Source: Acidimicrobiales bacterium (GTDB lineage: Bacteria; Actinomycetota; Acidimicrobiia; Acidimicrobiales; GCA-2861595). Taken from it: a DNA stretch of 64,000 bases. The stretch is from positions 406,971-470,970 of the forward strand of contig JAUJNQ010000002.1 of the NCBI GenBank assembly GCA_030448025.1, written 5' to 3'. A program made the position numbers and the translations under genes. Of this stretch, positions 48,636-59,562 are shown in pieces. The notes beneath the pieces are model-generated. The model ran no database searches, was not told the DNA's origin, and saw nothing but the letters and a program-made list of their open reading frames with translations. Each line of letters starts with the position of its first letter. The first letter of the stretch is position 1.

Positions 48636-50212
48636 TGCGGACGCCTCCGAACGGGAAGGAGCGTGTCCAGCTCCGTGACGCCGAGAGCCTTGGCCCCGGC
48701 GACGTAAACGGTAACACCGGCGGTCACGCCCACCACGGCTTTGGCCAGCGGCGCGTCCAGGAGCGGGGTCAGGCCGGAGACGACGGCGCCCATCACCGCG
48801 CTGGCGCCGGCCACGCTCAACCACGACCGGATCAGGGGCCTCCCTCCGATCCCCTGGGTGCGGCGGCGAAGGTGTGCCAGTGCCACTGCGGTGCCCACCG
48901 TGTAGGCCAGGGCGTAGGCAAGGGCCAGGCCCCGCACGCCGAGCGAAGGGTAGAGCGCCAGGGCCAGCACGATGTTGACACCGTTCTCGACGGCGTAGAG
49001 GAAGAAGACGGTCCTGGTGTCCTGCATGGCCTGGTAGGCGCGCATCAACAGGATGTAGATCGAGAAGCCGGGAAGCCCCAAGGCCAAGAGGGCGAGGACC
49101 TCCGCCGTGACCCTCGCCGAGCCGGCCGCCAGGGCGCCGTGGTCGAGCACGAGGGTGACGATGGGCCGGGCCAGGCACACGTAGCCCACGGCGGCGGGGA
49201 CGACGATCACGGCGATCGTGCGAAGGCCCACGCTCAGCCGGCGGCGGTAACCGTCGACGTCGCCGGCATCCCAACGCTCGGACAGTTCGGGGAGCAAGGC
49301 GCTCACCACCGAGACGGCGAAGATGCCATGGGGCAGCAGGAAGAAGACCTGCCCGGCCTGGTAGGCGGCAACGTCGCCCTCCTGACCTCGGTTGGCGAGG
49401 CTCAGCACGACCCACAGGGCCACCTGGTTGGCGACGGTGAAGCCGAAGGTCCAGCCCGACAGGCGCACCACGGTGCTCACCGCCGGGTGGCGTGGCTCCC
49501 AGCGGAGGCGGAGCGGGACCTTGGCCCGGCGCAGGGCAACGAGGAGGGTTGCGGTCATGGCGGCCACGCCCGCGGTGGTGCCGAGGCCGAGCAGGATCAG
49601 GGCGCTCGGATGGCCACGGATCGCCCCGAGCGACAGGTCCTCGGTGACCTTGGGCAAAGCCAGCAGCACCCCGATCACCACGAGGTTGTTGAGGACGGGG
49701 GCGAACATGGGGGTGGCGAAGCGGCGGCGGGCCTGGAGCAGGGCGGTGGCGATGGTGATCACCCCGTACAGGGCCACCTGGGGGGCGAACATGCGCAGCA
49801 AGGTGGTGGCCACCGCCCGCTGCTGGTCGGGCACCGGTCCCTCCTGGCCCAACGTGTACAAATGGATGAGCAGCGGCGCCCCTGCGACGAACAATGCGGT
49901 CACCGCCAGCAGCACGACGCCGGACACGGTTGCGACCGCCGAGATGGCCCGCCAGTTGTCCTCGCTCTCCTTGTCGACCAGCTCGCGCACGAAGACTGGT
50001 ACGAGCGTGGCCGACAACATGCCTCCGAGGACCAGCTCGTAGACGATCAACGGAGTGTTGTTGGCCAGGTTGTAGGTGTCGGTGAGGTCGGTGAAGCCGA
50101 GGGCGTAGGCCAGGGCCAAGAGGCGCCCGAACCCGGTCAGGCGGGACAGGGCCGTGCCCGCAGCCATCACGCCGGTGCTGCGGGACAGGCTCGGCCGCTC
50201 TTCCTCCTCCAA
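48569..50212 (-). CDS. murJ: lipid II flippase MurJ (MviN)
   Basis: GTALSRLTGFGRLLALAYALGFTDLTDTYNLANNTPLIVYELVLGGMLSATLVPVFV. Confidence 0.95.
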   Translation of the reverse strand: MEEEERPSLSRSTGVMAAGTALSRLTGFGRLLALAYALGFTDLTDTYNLANNTPLIVYELVLGGMLSATLVPVFVRELVDKESEDNWRAISAVATVSGVVLLAVTALFVAGAPLLIHLYTLGQEGPVPDQQRAVATTLLRMFAPQVALYGVITIATALLQARRRFATPMFAPVLNNLVVIGVLLALPKVTEDLSLGAIRGHPSALILLGLGTTAGVAAMTATLLVALRRAKVPLRLRWEPRHPAVSTVVRLSGWTFGFTVANQVALWVVLSLANRGQEGDVAAYQAGQVFFLLPHGIFAVSVVSALLPELSERWDAGDVDGYRRRLSVGLRTIAVIVVPAAVGYVCLARPIVTLVLDHGALAAGSARVTAEVLALLALGLPGFSIYILLMRAYQAMQDTRTVFFLYAVENGVNIVLALALYPSLGVRGLALAYALAYTVGTAVALAHLRRRTQGIGGRPLIRSWLSVAGASAVMGAVVSGLTPLLDAPLAKAVVGVTAGVTVYVAGAKALGVTELDTLLPVRRRPQAAVRKLREQRDDARPPRREPE

Positions 50213-50227
50213 GACGACCCGTGCCCG

Positions 50228-52315
50228 TCAGGCGGGAACGAGTCGCCGGTTGCGCCGGCTGCGCCGGCCCCGCCTGTGGTGGCTGGCCCACCACAGCAGC
50301 AGGAAGCCTCCGGCACCGGCGGAGAGGATGACGCCGACGCCCGAGGCGGCGGTGGACCGTACGGTGAGGCGGCTGCGGCCGAGCACGAGGGCGCCGTCGG
50401 GAGAGACCAGGTTGACCCGGAGGGAGAACGCTCCCGAGGCGCGGGCCTCGACGAGGAACCGCTCGGTCGTGTTACGACGGGCCAGATCGATGTGTCGCAC
50501 GGCGCCGCCCGGGAATTCGAGCTTGTCGCTCACGATCTGCACTTGGAGCCGGACGGGATAATCAGTCTTGTTGAGGATGGTGACGGGGATCTCGCCGTTG
50601 CGAGCCGTCAGGGTGATGGACCTGCTGCGGGGCACGTCGATCTGGTCCAGCTCGCGCGCGATCTGGGTCTCGAAGCCCTCGAGGTACCTCGAGCGCTGGC
50701 GGGCTCCCAGATCGGCGCTCTGGGACACGAGCAGGAACTCCTCGAGCTGTTCGTCGAGTGGGTTGTCGGCGGCGAGCATGCTGGAGAAGGACACGAGGCG
50801 CCGGCGGGCGTCTCTGGTCGGCGCTGCCGGCGCCGTGGCCGCGCCGGGCTTGGATGCGGCCAGACGGCGCACCAGCGGGGCCCCGGAGGCCGTGGTGGCG
50901 GGAGGGGTGGCGAAGGCTGTATCGAGGGTGGAGCCGGCGAGGATGGGGCTCGTGGCCAGGCCGCCGAGTAGGGCGTCGAGGAAGGCGGTGGTGGGTCGCC
51001 ACGTCCGGGGGGCGGCAGCCACCACCGAACGGGAGCGGCCCGGGCGGTCGAAGTAGACGATGGCCAGGTCGGCCAGCATCCGATGGGCGGCCAGGACCGG
51101 ATCGTCACTGCCCTCGAAACCGGCGGACAGGCCCGCGTCCGCGGCCATCACCTGGGGTCGACGCACCGCCCGGGCGTCGAGCTCGAAGGGCTGGGCGAGG
51201 GTGATCGGGAGGTCGGCGGGCTCGAAGGCGGACTCGGGGACGACCAGACGGTCGGACCGCTGCTGGCGGAGCCGCTGGACGGCAGCCGCGTCGAGTGGCC
51301 CGTCGGTGACCCAGGTACCCGGGTCGGGGCGGGCCCCGAGGGTGCGGTTGATCACCTCGCTGCCCCGGTCGAGCTGGGAGACCGCCTCGGTGTCGAGGCC
51401 GGCGGCCATCAGGCTCGGTAGATCGACGGGCACGTAGGTTCCAGCTCCCACCTGACGGCCGGTCAGCCCCTGGGCCAGCTGCTTGACCGTCTGGCCATCA
51501 TCCGGACGGGGGCTGCGGGACAGTGCCTGGAGCGTCTCGGGCGTTGGCGCCAGCGTCAGCGGTACGGCCGGGTTGGCGATGAGGGACCGGGCCAGGGCGC
51601 CCAAGGGCTCGGCGGCGTCGGGCGCCAACTCCTGGCGTCCGTCGGGTTGCACGGCCGGGGGCGCGTGGGCGGGAAGCACCAGGGCCACTCCCAGAGGGCG
51701 CCCTCCCTGGCTGGGCGGGGCCACGTACACGAGGTGGGTGACGAGGTCGGCGAGCGAAGCTCCGCCCCCGACCTCCCGCAACTCCACGCGCACGGGGTAG
51801 ACCCCCTCCTCCGACAGCCGGAGCCGGGGCCATTCCGGTGTCCTGCCCGGATCCTGGACAGGGAGGCGAATCAGGACGGCCCCACCCGCGTCGGTGGTGA
51901 GATCGGACAAGGTGGTGGAGGTCACGCTCAGCGGTGCGGTGCGGGGCCGGCTCCCGAGGGTCCGGTTGAACTCGCTGCGACTGGTGGTCCGGCGGTAGAC
52001 GGCCACCGCTACCTCGACCTGGTCGGGCGGGCGGTTGGTCCGGGCCATCACCCGGAGCACCATCTCCTGGCCCGGGCCCACCCAGGGTGTCTGGGACGCC
52101 AGGCGGACCCTGTTGTCGGGGTTGATTGTGCCGGACGTGTTGTCGCCGGGGTCGTCACCGCCGCCGCCTGCTCGGCCGGTGGCCGGTGGCCGCTTCGCCT
52201 CCTCGGGAGCGGCCAGGGCATGGCCTCCCACGGCCGGAACGGCGAGCGCCATCACGATCGCGAGCACCGCGAGGAGGCGTCTCAGCGGTCGGAGCCCTCT
52301 CGCCGCTCGGCCCAT
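50228..52315 (-). CDS. DUF6049 family secreted/membrane protein
   Basis: Signal peptide, large extracellular part, C-terminal TM and RRGRRSRRNRR tail; conserved position between murJ and pcnA. Confidence 0.8.
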   Translation of the reverse strand: MGRAARGLRPLRRLLAVLAIVMALAVPAVGGHALAAPEEAKRPPATGRAGGGGDDPGDNTSGTINPDNRVRLASQTPWVGPGQEMVLRVMARTNRPPDQVEVAVAVYRRTTSRSEFNRTLGSRPRTAPLSVTSTTLSDLTTDAGGAVLIRLPVQDPGRTPEWPRLRLSEEGVYPVRVELREVGGGASLADLVTHLVYVAPPSQGGRPLGVALVLPAHAPPAVQPDGRQELAPDAAEPLGALARSLIANPAVPLTLAPTPETLQALSRSPRPDDGQTVKQLAQGLTGRQVGAGTYVPVDLPSLMAAGLDTEAVSQLDRGSEVINRTLGARPDPGTWVTDGPLDAAAVQRLRQQRSDRLVVPESAFEPADLPITLAQPFELDARAVRRPQVMAADAGLSAGFEGSDDPVLAAHRMLADLAIVYFDRPGRSRSVVAAAPRTWRPTTAFLDALLGGLATSPILAGSTLDTAFATPPATTASGAPLVRRLAASKPGAATAPAAPTRDARRRLVSFSSMLAADNPLDEQLEEFLLVSQSADLGARQRSRYLEGFETQIARELDQIDVPRSRSITLTARNGEIPVTILNKTDYPVRLQVQIVSDKLEFPGGAVRHIDLARRNTTERFLVEARASGAFSLRVNLVSPDGALVLGRSRLTVRSTAASGVGVILSAGAGGFLLLWWASHHRRGRRSRRNRRLVPA

Positions 52316-53109
52316 GGGCGGGCCCGCAGGCCGCTTTGCAGGCCGGCGGTCAGGACGGACAACCCACGCGGCTCGCGACGAAAGCCCAGGCCCTCGTACA
52401 GAGCCAAGGCGGCCCGGTTGCCGGTGGGCGTATTGACGACCGCCCGTTCCGTTCCCCATCGCCGCAGCCACCGCAGGGCGTCGAGGACCAGGACCCGGCC
52501 CAGGCCCCGGCGGCGGTGCGCAGGGTCGACGGCCAACCTCTGCAGGAAGCCCCGCCACCGGGCGCGGCCCGTGAGGGCGTAGGCGATGACCACGTCCCCG
52601 CTGGTGATGACACGAAAGCGGGTATGCGACGTGGCCCGGATTGCGTCGTCGAGGCCCCGCTGGTCCAGATGCCAGAACGTGGGGAACGCCCGCCCGTCGA
52701 GCTCGAGCACCGCCCGGTGGTCGCCGGAGCGGGCCCGTCGATGACTGGCGGGCACCGTGTGGACACCTGCCCGAGACGCGGTTCCCTGGCCCATGGATCG
52801 CCGAGCCCCAGGGAGAGCTCCAGGGAGGTGGCGCAGGTCGTGGCCCAAGAGGTGGAGACGCTCCTGGACCTCGAATCCGGCCCCGAGGAACGCCATCTGC
52901 TCCATGGGCGAAAGGGCATTGGTGACCACTCGGGAGAAGCCTCGGGCGCTCAGCTCGGCCATGGCCCAGCGCACGAAACCGACCGAAGGCGTCGGCCCAT
53001 CGGGCAATGGCACCAGGTAGGCGACGCGAAGGTCCCCTTGCCATGGTCCGGCCCGGGCCTGCTCCCGCCCCCAGCGGATGACGTCACTGTCCTCAGCGCG
53101 AGAGATCAT
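52282..53109 (-). CDS. GNAT family N-acetyltransferase
   Basis: LQRLAVDPAHRRRGLGRVLVLDALRWLRRWGTERAVVNTPTGNRAALALYEGLGF. Confidence 0.9.
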   Translation of the reverse strand: MISRAEDSDVIRWGREQARAGPWQGDLRVAYLVPLPDGPTPSVGFVRWAMAELSARGFSRVVTNALSPMEQMAFLGAGFEVQERLHLLGHDLRHLPGALPGARRSMGQGTASRAGVHTVPASHRRARSGDHRAVLELDGRAFPTFWHLDQRGLDDAIRATSHTRFRVITSGDVVIAYALTGRARWRGFLQRLAVDPAHRRRGLGRVLVLDALRWLRRWGTERAVVNTPTGNRAALALYEGLGFRREPRGLSVLTAGLQSGLRARPWAERREGSDR

Positions 53110-53176
53110 TTCGACGGTCCGAGGTTACCGGTGTGGCATCGGGAGCCCCTACCGCGGGGCAACCTAGTCTTCGGGA

Positions 53177-54568
53177 GTGTCGTCGGAGGAGCGAAACGCC
53201 GAGCGTCTGGCGCCCCTGGTCCGGGAGACGGCGTGGCTGGTGGAGCGGTTCCAGTCGGCCGGCCGCAGCCTGTACCTGGTTGGTGGCGTGGTGCGCGACG
53301 CGGCCCTTGGCCGCATCGATCCGGCAGGGGATCTCGACCTCACCACCGACGCCCGCCCCGAGGAGATCAAGCGGCTGGTGAGACCGGGGGCCGACGCCGT
53401 CTGGGACCAGGGGGCGCGCTTCGGCACCATCGGCGTCAAGAGGGACGGCCGATCCTTCGAGATCACCACCCACCGGGCCGAGGCCTACCATCCCGACTCC
53501 CGCAAGCCCGACGTCGCCTTCGCCGACGCCGTGGAGGCCGACCTCTCCCGCCGGGACTTCACCGTCAACGCCATGGCCCTTCGTCTGCCCGACCTCCACC
53601 TCGTCGATCCCTTCGGGGGGGCGCCCGACCTGGTCGCATCCCGGCTGCGAACACCCATGGCCCCCGAGGAGTCCTTCGCCGACGACCCCCTGCGCATGCT
53701 CCGGGCGGCCCGCTTCATTGCCGGTCTCGGCCTGCGTCCCGACCCGGCCCTGACCGAGGCCGTGGAAGTGATGCACGACCGCCTGGCCATCGTGTCCGCC
53801 GAGCGTTTGCGAGCCGAGCTGGACAAGCTGCTCGTCGTCGAACGCCCTGGAGAGGGCCTCTGGTTCCTGGTCCGCACCGGCCTCGCCGGCGAGTTCCTGC
53901 CCGAGCTCCCGGCGCTGGCGCTGGAGCAGGACCCGATCCATCGCCACAAGGACGTGCTGGCCCACACCATCGCCGTGGTCGAGCAGGTGCCGGCGGAGCG
54001 CATCGTGCGCCTGGCGGCGCTGTTCCACGACGTCGGCAAGCCCCGTACGAGGTCGTTCGGGCCGGGTGGCGTGTCCTTCCACCATCACGAGGTGGTAGGT
54101 GCCCGGATGACCCGAGAGCGCATGCGGGCGCTGCGCTACCCCAACGAGGACGTTGATTCGGTGTCCCGGTTGGTGGAGCTCCACCTGCGGTTCCACACCT
54201 ACCGCTTCGGGTGGAGCGACTCGGCCATCCGCCGTTACGTTCGCGACGCCGGGCCCCTGCTGGATCGCCTCAACCAGCTCACCCGCGGCGACTGCACCAC
54301 GCGCAACCGTCGCAAGGCGGCCGAGCTGGCCGAGCGCATGGACGGGCTGGAGGAGGACATCGCCAGGCTCCGGGAGAAGGAGGAGCTGGCGGCCATCCGG
54401 CCCGACCTCGATGGTCGCCAGGTGATGGAGCACCTCGGCGTGGGGCCGGGCAGGGAGGTGGGCGAGGCGTTGGCCCACCTCCTCGAGGTCCGCCTGGACG
54501 AGGGCCCCCTCGGTGAGGAAGAGGCCCGTCACCGGCTCGACCGATGGTGGAAGTCACGCCAGGGTTGA
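53177..54568 (+). CDS. CCA tRNA nucleotidyltransferase/poly(A) polymerase family
   Basis: YLVGGVVRDAALGRIDPAGDLDLTTDARPEEI...RRDFTVNAMAL...RHKDVLAHTIAVVEQ HD domain. Confidence 0.95.
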   Translation: MSSEERNAERLAPLVRETAWLVERFQSAGRSLYLVGGVVRDAALGRIDPAGDLDLTTDARPEEIKRLVRPGADAVWDQGARFGTIGVKRDGRSFEITTHRAEAYHPDSRKPDVAFADAVEADLSRRDFTVNAMALRLPDLHLVDPFGGAPDLVASRLRTPMAPEESFADDPLRMLRAARFIAGLGLRPDPALTEAVEVMHDRLAIVSAERLRAELDKLLVVERPGEGLWFLVRTGLAGEFLPELPALALEQDPIHRHKDVLAHTIAVVEQVPAERIVRLAALFHDVGKPRTRSFGPGGVSFHHHEVVGARMTRERMRALRYPNEDVDSVSRLVELHLRFHTYRFGWSDSAIRRYVRDAGPLLDRLNQLTRGDCTTRNRRKAAELAERMDGLEEDIARLREKEELAAIRPDLDGRQVMEHLGVGPGREVGEALAHLLEVRLDEGPLGEEEARHRLDRWWKSRQG

Positions 54569-54621
54569 AGTCACTCCAGCAGGGTGCCGTCCACGTCCCA
54601 GGGATCAGCCGGTCCAGGCTC

Positions 54622-55341
54622 TTAGAAGCCGTCCTTGCGGGCCCGCACGATGAGAGCCCGGGGCACGTAGCGGGAGGCGGGGTGGTGAGCCACGTGCGCA
54701 GGTCCCCGTACCGGTTCCGGCTCGATCACCGTGTCGATCCGGTAGCCCGAGCGCACCAGCCCGACCAGGAGGTCGGCGAGGGTGTGATGGTGAAGCTCGA
54801 CGATCTCCCCGCTGCGGTGCTCGCTGGAGGCGGCCCGGTCGAAGTAGGAGCGGGCGACCACGGGCGGGCGCAGCACGTCGTTGTCGTCGAAGATGTCGTA
54901 CACCGGGTGGCGCAGGCTGAACACGAGGGACCCCCCGACCTTGAGGACCCGGTGCGCCTGGCGGAACACCCGCTCCACGTCCCCGCCGTAGGTGAGGGCG
55001 AAGGCGCTGAACACGAGGTCGACGGAATCGGCCCGAAGGAAGGCCAGGTCCGCCAGGTCGCTCTGGCGGAGCTCCACCCGCACCCTCTCGCGTTCGCAGA
55101 GCCGCTTGGCGGCGTCGATCATGTGGGGGGAGAAGTCCACGCCGATGGCGGTGGCACCTTGGCGGGCGAAGGCGATGGAGCGCTGCGCCGTGCCGCAGCC
55201 GAGCTCCAGCACCCGCTTGCCCTTCAGGTCCCCGAGGAGGCGGAAATCGTCCTCCGTACCCACGTCGGGGCCGTAGGTGACGATGTCGGTGGGAACGGCG
55301 GGTGTACCAGGGCCGAAGCTCACGGGGGAATCTTGGTACAT
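54622..55341 (-). CDS. SAM-dependent methyltransferase
   Basis: GKRVLELGCGTAQRSIAFARQGATAIGVDFSPHMI. Confidence 0.92.
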   Translation of the reverse strand: MYQDSPVSFGPGTPAVPTDIVTYGPDVGTEDDFRLLGDLKGKRVLELGCGTAQRSIAFARQGATAIGVDFSPHMIDAAKRLCERERVRVELRQSDLADLAFLRADSVDLVFSAFALTYGGDVERVFRQAHRVLKVGGSLVFSLRHPVYDIFDDNDVLRPPVVARSYFDRAASSEHRSGEIVELHHHTLADLLVGLVRSGYRIDTVIEPEPVRGPAHVAHHPASRYVPRALIVRARKDGF

Positions 55342-55350
55342 CGTGGGCGG

Positions 55351-56421
55351 CTACGGGCCGGAGGCGAAATCCTCCACCATGCTGCGGGCGTTCTCGTCTC
55401 GGTACTGCACGGGAGGCGACTTCATGAAGTAGGCGGACGGCCCGTCCAGCGGACCGCCGATGCCCCGGTCCAGAGCGACCTTGACGCAGCGCAGGGCGTC
55501 GATCACCACGCCCGCCGAGTTGGGTGAGTCCCAGACCTCGAGCTTGAGCTCGACGTTGAGCGCCACGTCACCGAAGCCGCGGCCTTCGAGGCGGATGTAG
55601 GCCCACTTGCGGTCGTCGAGCCAGCTCACGTGGTCGGACGGACCGATGTGGACGTCGTCGTCGGCGATGCCGTTGTCGAGCTGGGAGGTGACGGCCTGGG
55701 TCTTGGACACCTTCTTGGACTCGAGCCGGGTGCGCTCCAGCATGTTCTTGAAGTCCATGTTCCCGCCCACGTTCAGCTGGTACGTGCGGTCGAGCACCAT
55801 GCCGCGGTCCTCGAACAGCCGGGCCAGGACTCGATGCACGATGGTGGCCCCGACCTGGCTCTTGATGTCGTCGCCCACGATGGGCACGCCCGCAGCCTGG
55901 AAGCGCCGGGCCCAGCCCGGGTCGCTGGCGATGAAGACGGGGATGGCGTTGACGAAGCCCACCCCGGCCTCGATGCAGGCCTCGGCGTAGTGGCGCTGGG
56001 CCAGCTCCGAGCCCACCGGCAGGTACGACACCAAGACGTCGGCATCGCTCGAACGGAGCCACTCGGCCACGTCGACCGCTTCGGCCGGTGACTCCTCCAC
56101 CGTCTCGCGGTAGTACTTGCCGAGTCCGTCAAAAGTCGGGCCCCGCTGGACGGTGACGCCCAGCTCCCCGACGGGAGCGAAGCGCACGGTGTTGTTCTGG
56201 CCGGCGTGGATGGCCTTGCCCAGATCCAAGCCGACCTTGGATGCGTCGACGTCGAAGGCGGCCACGAAGTCGATGTCGCCCACGTGGTAGCCCCCGAGCA
56301 CCACGTGCATCAGCCCCGGAACCTCTTCGGACGGAGCGGCATGGCGGTAGTACTCCACGCCCTGGACCAGGGAGCTGGCGCAGTTGCCCACCCCGGCGAT
56401 GGCGACTCGGATCTTGCTCAA
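55351..56421 (-). CDS. ino1: inositol-3-phosphate synthase
   Basis: [26 protein letters not shown]...[31 protein letters not shown] start. Confidence 0.95.
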   Translation of the reverse strand: MSKIRVAIAGVGNCASSLVQGVEYYRHAAPSEEVPGLMHVVLGGYHVGDIDFVAAFDVDASKVGLDLGKAIHAGQNNTVRFAPVGELGVTVQRGPTFDGLGKYYRETVEESPAEAVDVAEWLRSSDADVLVSYLPVGSELAQRHYAEACIEAGVGFVNAIPVFIASDPGWARRFQAAGVPIVGDDIKSQVGATIVHRVLARLFEDRGMVLDRTYQLNVGGNMDFKNMLERTRLESKKVSKTQAVTSQLDNGIADDDVHIGPSDHVSWLDDRKWAYIRLEGRGFGDVALNVELKLEVWDSPNSAGVVIDALRCVKVALDRGIGGPLDGPSAYFMKSPPVQYRDENARSMVEDFASGP

Positions 56422-57146
56422 TTGGTGCCCTCTCTCTCGGCGGCGATCAGTTGGTCCAACCACGAGATGTCTCGTTCGGTTACTTCGGTGCGGTGCTCGG
56501 CCAGCGAGCGGGCGTAGGTGTCGAGGCGCTCCCGGGCGACCCGGGCCGACGCGCGGGCCTTGGCCAGCCGCTCCACCAGATGGGCGCGCCGGCGCTCGAG
56601 CAGTCCCAAGCGGGCCTCGGCCGGCAGATAGCGGGCGAACGCCAATCTGAGCCCGAAGCCGCGCTCGTCGTCGGCGGACGGCCCCCGGGCGGCCAGCAGC
56701 TCCTCGAAGAGACGCTCCCCCCGCTCGGTGATGCGGTAGACCTTCTTGGCTCTCCTGGCGGTCGACTCCGGCCCTTGGGACTCTTGAGCCTGACGAGGGT
56801 GACGGGCCTGGCGGCCCGGGGTCCCGCGCCGGGCCCGGAAGGCGGCGATCTCGCCTCCGAGCGAACCGGTCATCGGGATGGGCGCCACCATCTCCCTCGC
56901 GAGGCCCGAGCCCTCGACGCCGGTTCCATCCTCACCCGCTCCATTGGCACCGGCTCTGTCTGAACCGGCCTGGTCAGGCTCGACGGCTTCCAGAGCGCCT
57001 GCGGCCGCCAGGCGCTTGAGGGCCGGGTAAAGAGAGCCGAACGACACGCTCGACAGGGGCCCCAGCGCCTCGGTCAGACGCTTCTTGAGCTCATAGCCGT
57101 GGAGCGGCTGCTCCTTCAGTACGCCGAGGATCGCGAGTTCCAGCAC
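56418..57146 (-). CDS. PadR family transcriptional regulator
   Basis: [50 protein letters not shown]. Confidence 0.92.
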   Translation of the reverse strand: MLELAILGVLKEQPLHGYELKKRLTEALGPLSSVSFGSLYPALKRLAAAGALEAVEPDQAGSDRAGANGAGEDGTGVEGSGLAREMVAPIPMTGSLGGEIAAFRARRGTPGRQARHPRQAQESQGPESTARRAKKVYRITERGERLFEELLAARGPSADDERGFGLRLAFARYLPAEARLGLLERRRAHLVERLAKARASARVARERLDTYARSLAEHRTEVTERDISWLDQLIAAEREGTN

Positions 57147-57302
57147 GGCTGCTCCTGGTGCGAGGTTGCGGTTGCGACGAACATGGACGGGTCGCTCGAC
57201 AAGTGGAATCAACAAAGTCGATGTATCGGGCCGATATATCGAACAGAGTATGTATGCCGGCAACGGGCCCCGTCAAGGCCCGAGCCGCTACCCTGAACCC
57301 CC

Positions 57303-57725
57303 GTGAGTTCCCGGCCCGAGTCCGTGCCCGGCGCCGCCTCCGCCGACGGTCTTGCAGGCCAGGTCGACTATCGGCTTACCCGCAACGCCGTCCTGAGCCA
57401 GTTCCACCGGGGGCGGCTCTCCAAGCTCGACGTGTGCGACGCCCATCCCGAGTTGCTCCGCGTGGCCCGCACGCTCGGCCAGCCCACCGGAGAGACCTGC
57501 CCGATATGCGAGTCCACGCCTCTGGTCCACGTGTCGTACGCCTTCGGCCGCCACCTGTCACCGGGCGGATCCCATTTCGCCGACGCCGCCGAGCTGGCCA
57601 AGTTGAGCCGCCGGGCCGGTGAGCTGGCGTGCTACGTGGTGGAGGTGTGCCCAGCGTGTTCGTGGAACCACCTCGTCCGTACGTTCGCGGTCGGGCCACG
57701 ACGTCGAGCGACGGCTGGGCGCTGA
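57303..57725 (+). CDS. DUF5318 family protein
   Basis: YRLTRNAVLSQFHRGRLSKLDVCDAHPELLRVARTLGQPTGETCPICE...VCPACSWNHLVRTF. Confidence 0.85.
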   Translation: MSSRPESVPGAASADGLAGQVDYRLTRNAVLSQFHRGRLSKLDVCDAHPELLRVARTLGQPTGETCPICESTPLVHVSYAFGRHLSPGGSHFADAAELAKLSRRAGELACYVVEVCPACSWNHLVRTFAVGPRRRATAGR

Positions 57726-58237
57726 TTCTCACAGGACCTGATCTGCGCCTCGGCGCGGCCGCGGCCGCGGCCATGGTGGCCCTGACCTCGACGGGGGACG
57801 TCGTGCTGCTCGGCGTCCTGCTCGGGCTGGCGTCCGCTGACCTGGTGGCGGGCGCCGCCGTGGTCGCCGCCGGGCTGTCGGTCGCCTTCAGGTGGGGCTC
57901 CACGTCCCTCGACGCCATCGCCGGTGCTCAGGCCGTGCTCGGACCCGGAGGCGTCGTGGGGCCCGCCCTGGCCACCACGTCGGCTTGGTGCGCGGCGGCC
58001 GCCCTGGTTCTGGCCACCCCCCGTGGTTGGCGTGCGCCGGCCTTCGGCCTGGCCGCTGCCCTGTTCGTGGCCGGCCCGGCTGCGACCGACGGTGACTCAC
58101 TGGCGCTCCGGGTGGCGGCCGGCGTCGTCGCCGGGGGACTGGCGGTCGCAGCCGGGCGATGGCTGCCTCAGGCTGCGGCTCGGCCGGCGGCCCTAGCCCT
58201 GGCCGCCATCGCCGGCGTACTGGCGTTGGTGGCATGA
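57629..58237 (+). CDS. hypothetical multi-TM membrane protein
   Basis: Hydrophobic Ala-rich ORF between DUF5318 and next gene; start uncertain. Confidence 0.5.
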   Translation: MLRGGGVPSVFVEPPRPYVRGRATTSSDGWALILTGPDLRLGAAAAAAMVALTSTGDVVLLGVLLGLASADLVAGAAVVAAGLSVAFRWGSTSLDAIAGAQAVLGPGGVVGPALATTSAWCAAAALVLATPRGWRAPAFGLAAALFVAGPAATDGDSLALRVAAGVVAGGLAVAAGRWLPQAAARPAALALAAIAGVLALVA

Positions 58238-59463
58238 GGGGCGACGAGGCGGCATGGGCCGGTGCGGCGGCCGTGGTCACCGCTCTGTGGGTGGTGGCCG
58301 CCCTGGCCGGGGGAGATCCTGCTCCGGTCGACACCACCGCCGTAGGCGCCGCAGCGGCGGCAGGCACCGCGGCCGCCGTCGGTGCCGCGTGGGGTTTCAG
58401 GCCACCCCGGCCTCTGTGGTTGGCGGGCCTCACACTGTTGCTCCTGCCCGTCGCCACCGCATCCGCCGTGGGTGGCTCAGCCCCGGTGCTGGCCGTCATC
58501 CTGCTGCTGCTGGCCGCCGGAGAAGTCGTTCCCTCGCTGTCGAGTGGCGGCGGGAGCGAGGACCGGATCGGTCAGCTCCAAGGTGACGAGTCCGAAGCAG
58601 AGGAGACGGGCCAAGAAGAGATCTGGGCCCAGGCCGGCCTGGTGCTCTTGGCGGCCGGACTGCTCGTTGCCGCCATTGCCTCCGGACGCGGGGGCAACGG
58701 GGAGTGGCGCTTCGTCGCCGACGGCGGAGTGGCCGCCGGCTTCGGTCTGGCTGCGGCTGCGGTGCTGCTGGGCGCGGCCGCTCTGGGCCCCACGCGGGGC
58801 CGTGCCTATGCCGTACCGGGCTTCCTCGTCGGACTGGTCGTGGCGCCGGGTGTGTCCCCGCTGGCGCTGGCGATCATCGGTGGGGCCCTCGCCCTCCTGA
58901 GTGCCACGGTGCTCGGCCGCCGGCCCGGGGTCGCGCTGGGCTTCCTCGGCCTCGGAGCAGCCGCCTTCTCGGCCGGGCGGCCGGCGGCGGCCCTCCTCCT
59001 CGCCGGGGCCGCCCTCGCCCTCGCCTACGGGGGCGACCATCCGGCCGCCGGCCTGCTGGGGCTCCCCGGGGCGGCCGCCCTCACCATGGATGCTCTGACC
59101 ACCGGAGGTGGAGGCACCCCGGTCGTGTTGGTCGCGGCCACGGCCGCCACGGCCGCTCTCTTGGTCCTCGCTGCCACCGGCGTCACCGCGGCCATCCAAC
59201 TGGCGCCGGTGCGGCTCATGGAACCGGGTTACCTGCCCTGGGCCGCTGTTCCGGCCGCCGCGCTCGGCACCTGGCTGCTGGTCGCCCCTGGCACCTGGAC
59301 CTGGACGGGCGCCTCGGGCTTGGGCGCCTACGACCGGGGAGCGGCGCCCGCTGCCGCCGTCGGGTGCGCCGTGGTGGTGCTGAAGGCGGCGGCCCGACTG
59401 CGCGAACCTCGGCAAAGCGGGGAGCCGGCTCTTTCCGGATGGTCGCGGGTCACCGACGCCTGA
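58234..59463 (+). CDS. hypothetical multi-TM membrane protein
   Basis: MRGDEAAWAGAAAVVTALWVVAAL...; many TM helices; ATGA overlap with upstream gene. Confidence 0.6.
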   Translation: MRGDEAAWAGAAAVVTALWVVAALAGGDPAPVDTTAVGAAAAAGTAAAVGAAWGFRPPRPLWLAGLTLLLLPVATASAVGGSAPVLAVILLLLAAGEVVPSLSSGGGSEDRIGQLQGDESEAEETGQEEIWAQAGLVLLAAGLLVAAIASGRGGNGEWRFVADGGVAAGFGLAAAAVLLGAAALGPTRGRAYAVPGFLVGLVVAPGVSPLALAIIGGALALLSATVLGRRPGVALGFLGLGAAAFSAGRPAAALLLAGAALALAYGGDHPAAGLLGLPGAAALTMDALTTGGGGTPVVLVAATAATAALLVLAATGVTAAIQLAPVRLMEPGYLPWAAVPAAALGTWLLVAPGTWTWTGASGLGAYDRGAAPAAAVGCAVVVLKAAARLREPRQSGEPALSGWSRVTDA

Positions 59464-59494
59464 CGGGTCGGAGCCGCCCGCCGAGCTGCCCTGG

Positions 59495-59562
59495 TCGAAC
59501 GCTGCGCTGAGTCCAACGGTGGGCCTGATCGAACGGTGGGCTTGGTCCAACGGTAGGATGAC
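59495..59562. repeat. four tandem imperfect 17-bp repeats upstream of the PBP gene
   Basis: TCGAACGCTGCGCTGAG / TCCAACGGTGGGCCTGA / TCGAACGGTGGGCTTGG / TCCAACGGTAGGATGAC. Confidence 0.85.

Noticed and set aside
48635-50971. 778-aa plus-strand ORF
   Set aside because: Antisense to murJ and DUF6049; low-complexity His/Gly/Gln composition typical of shadow frames
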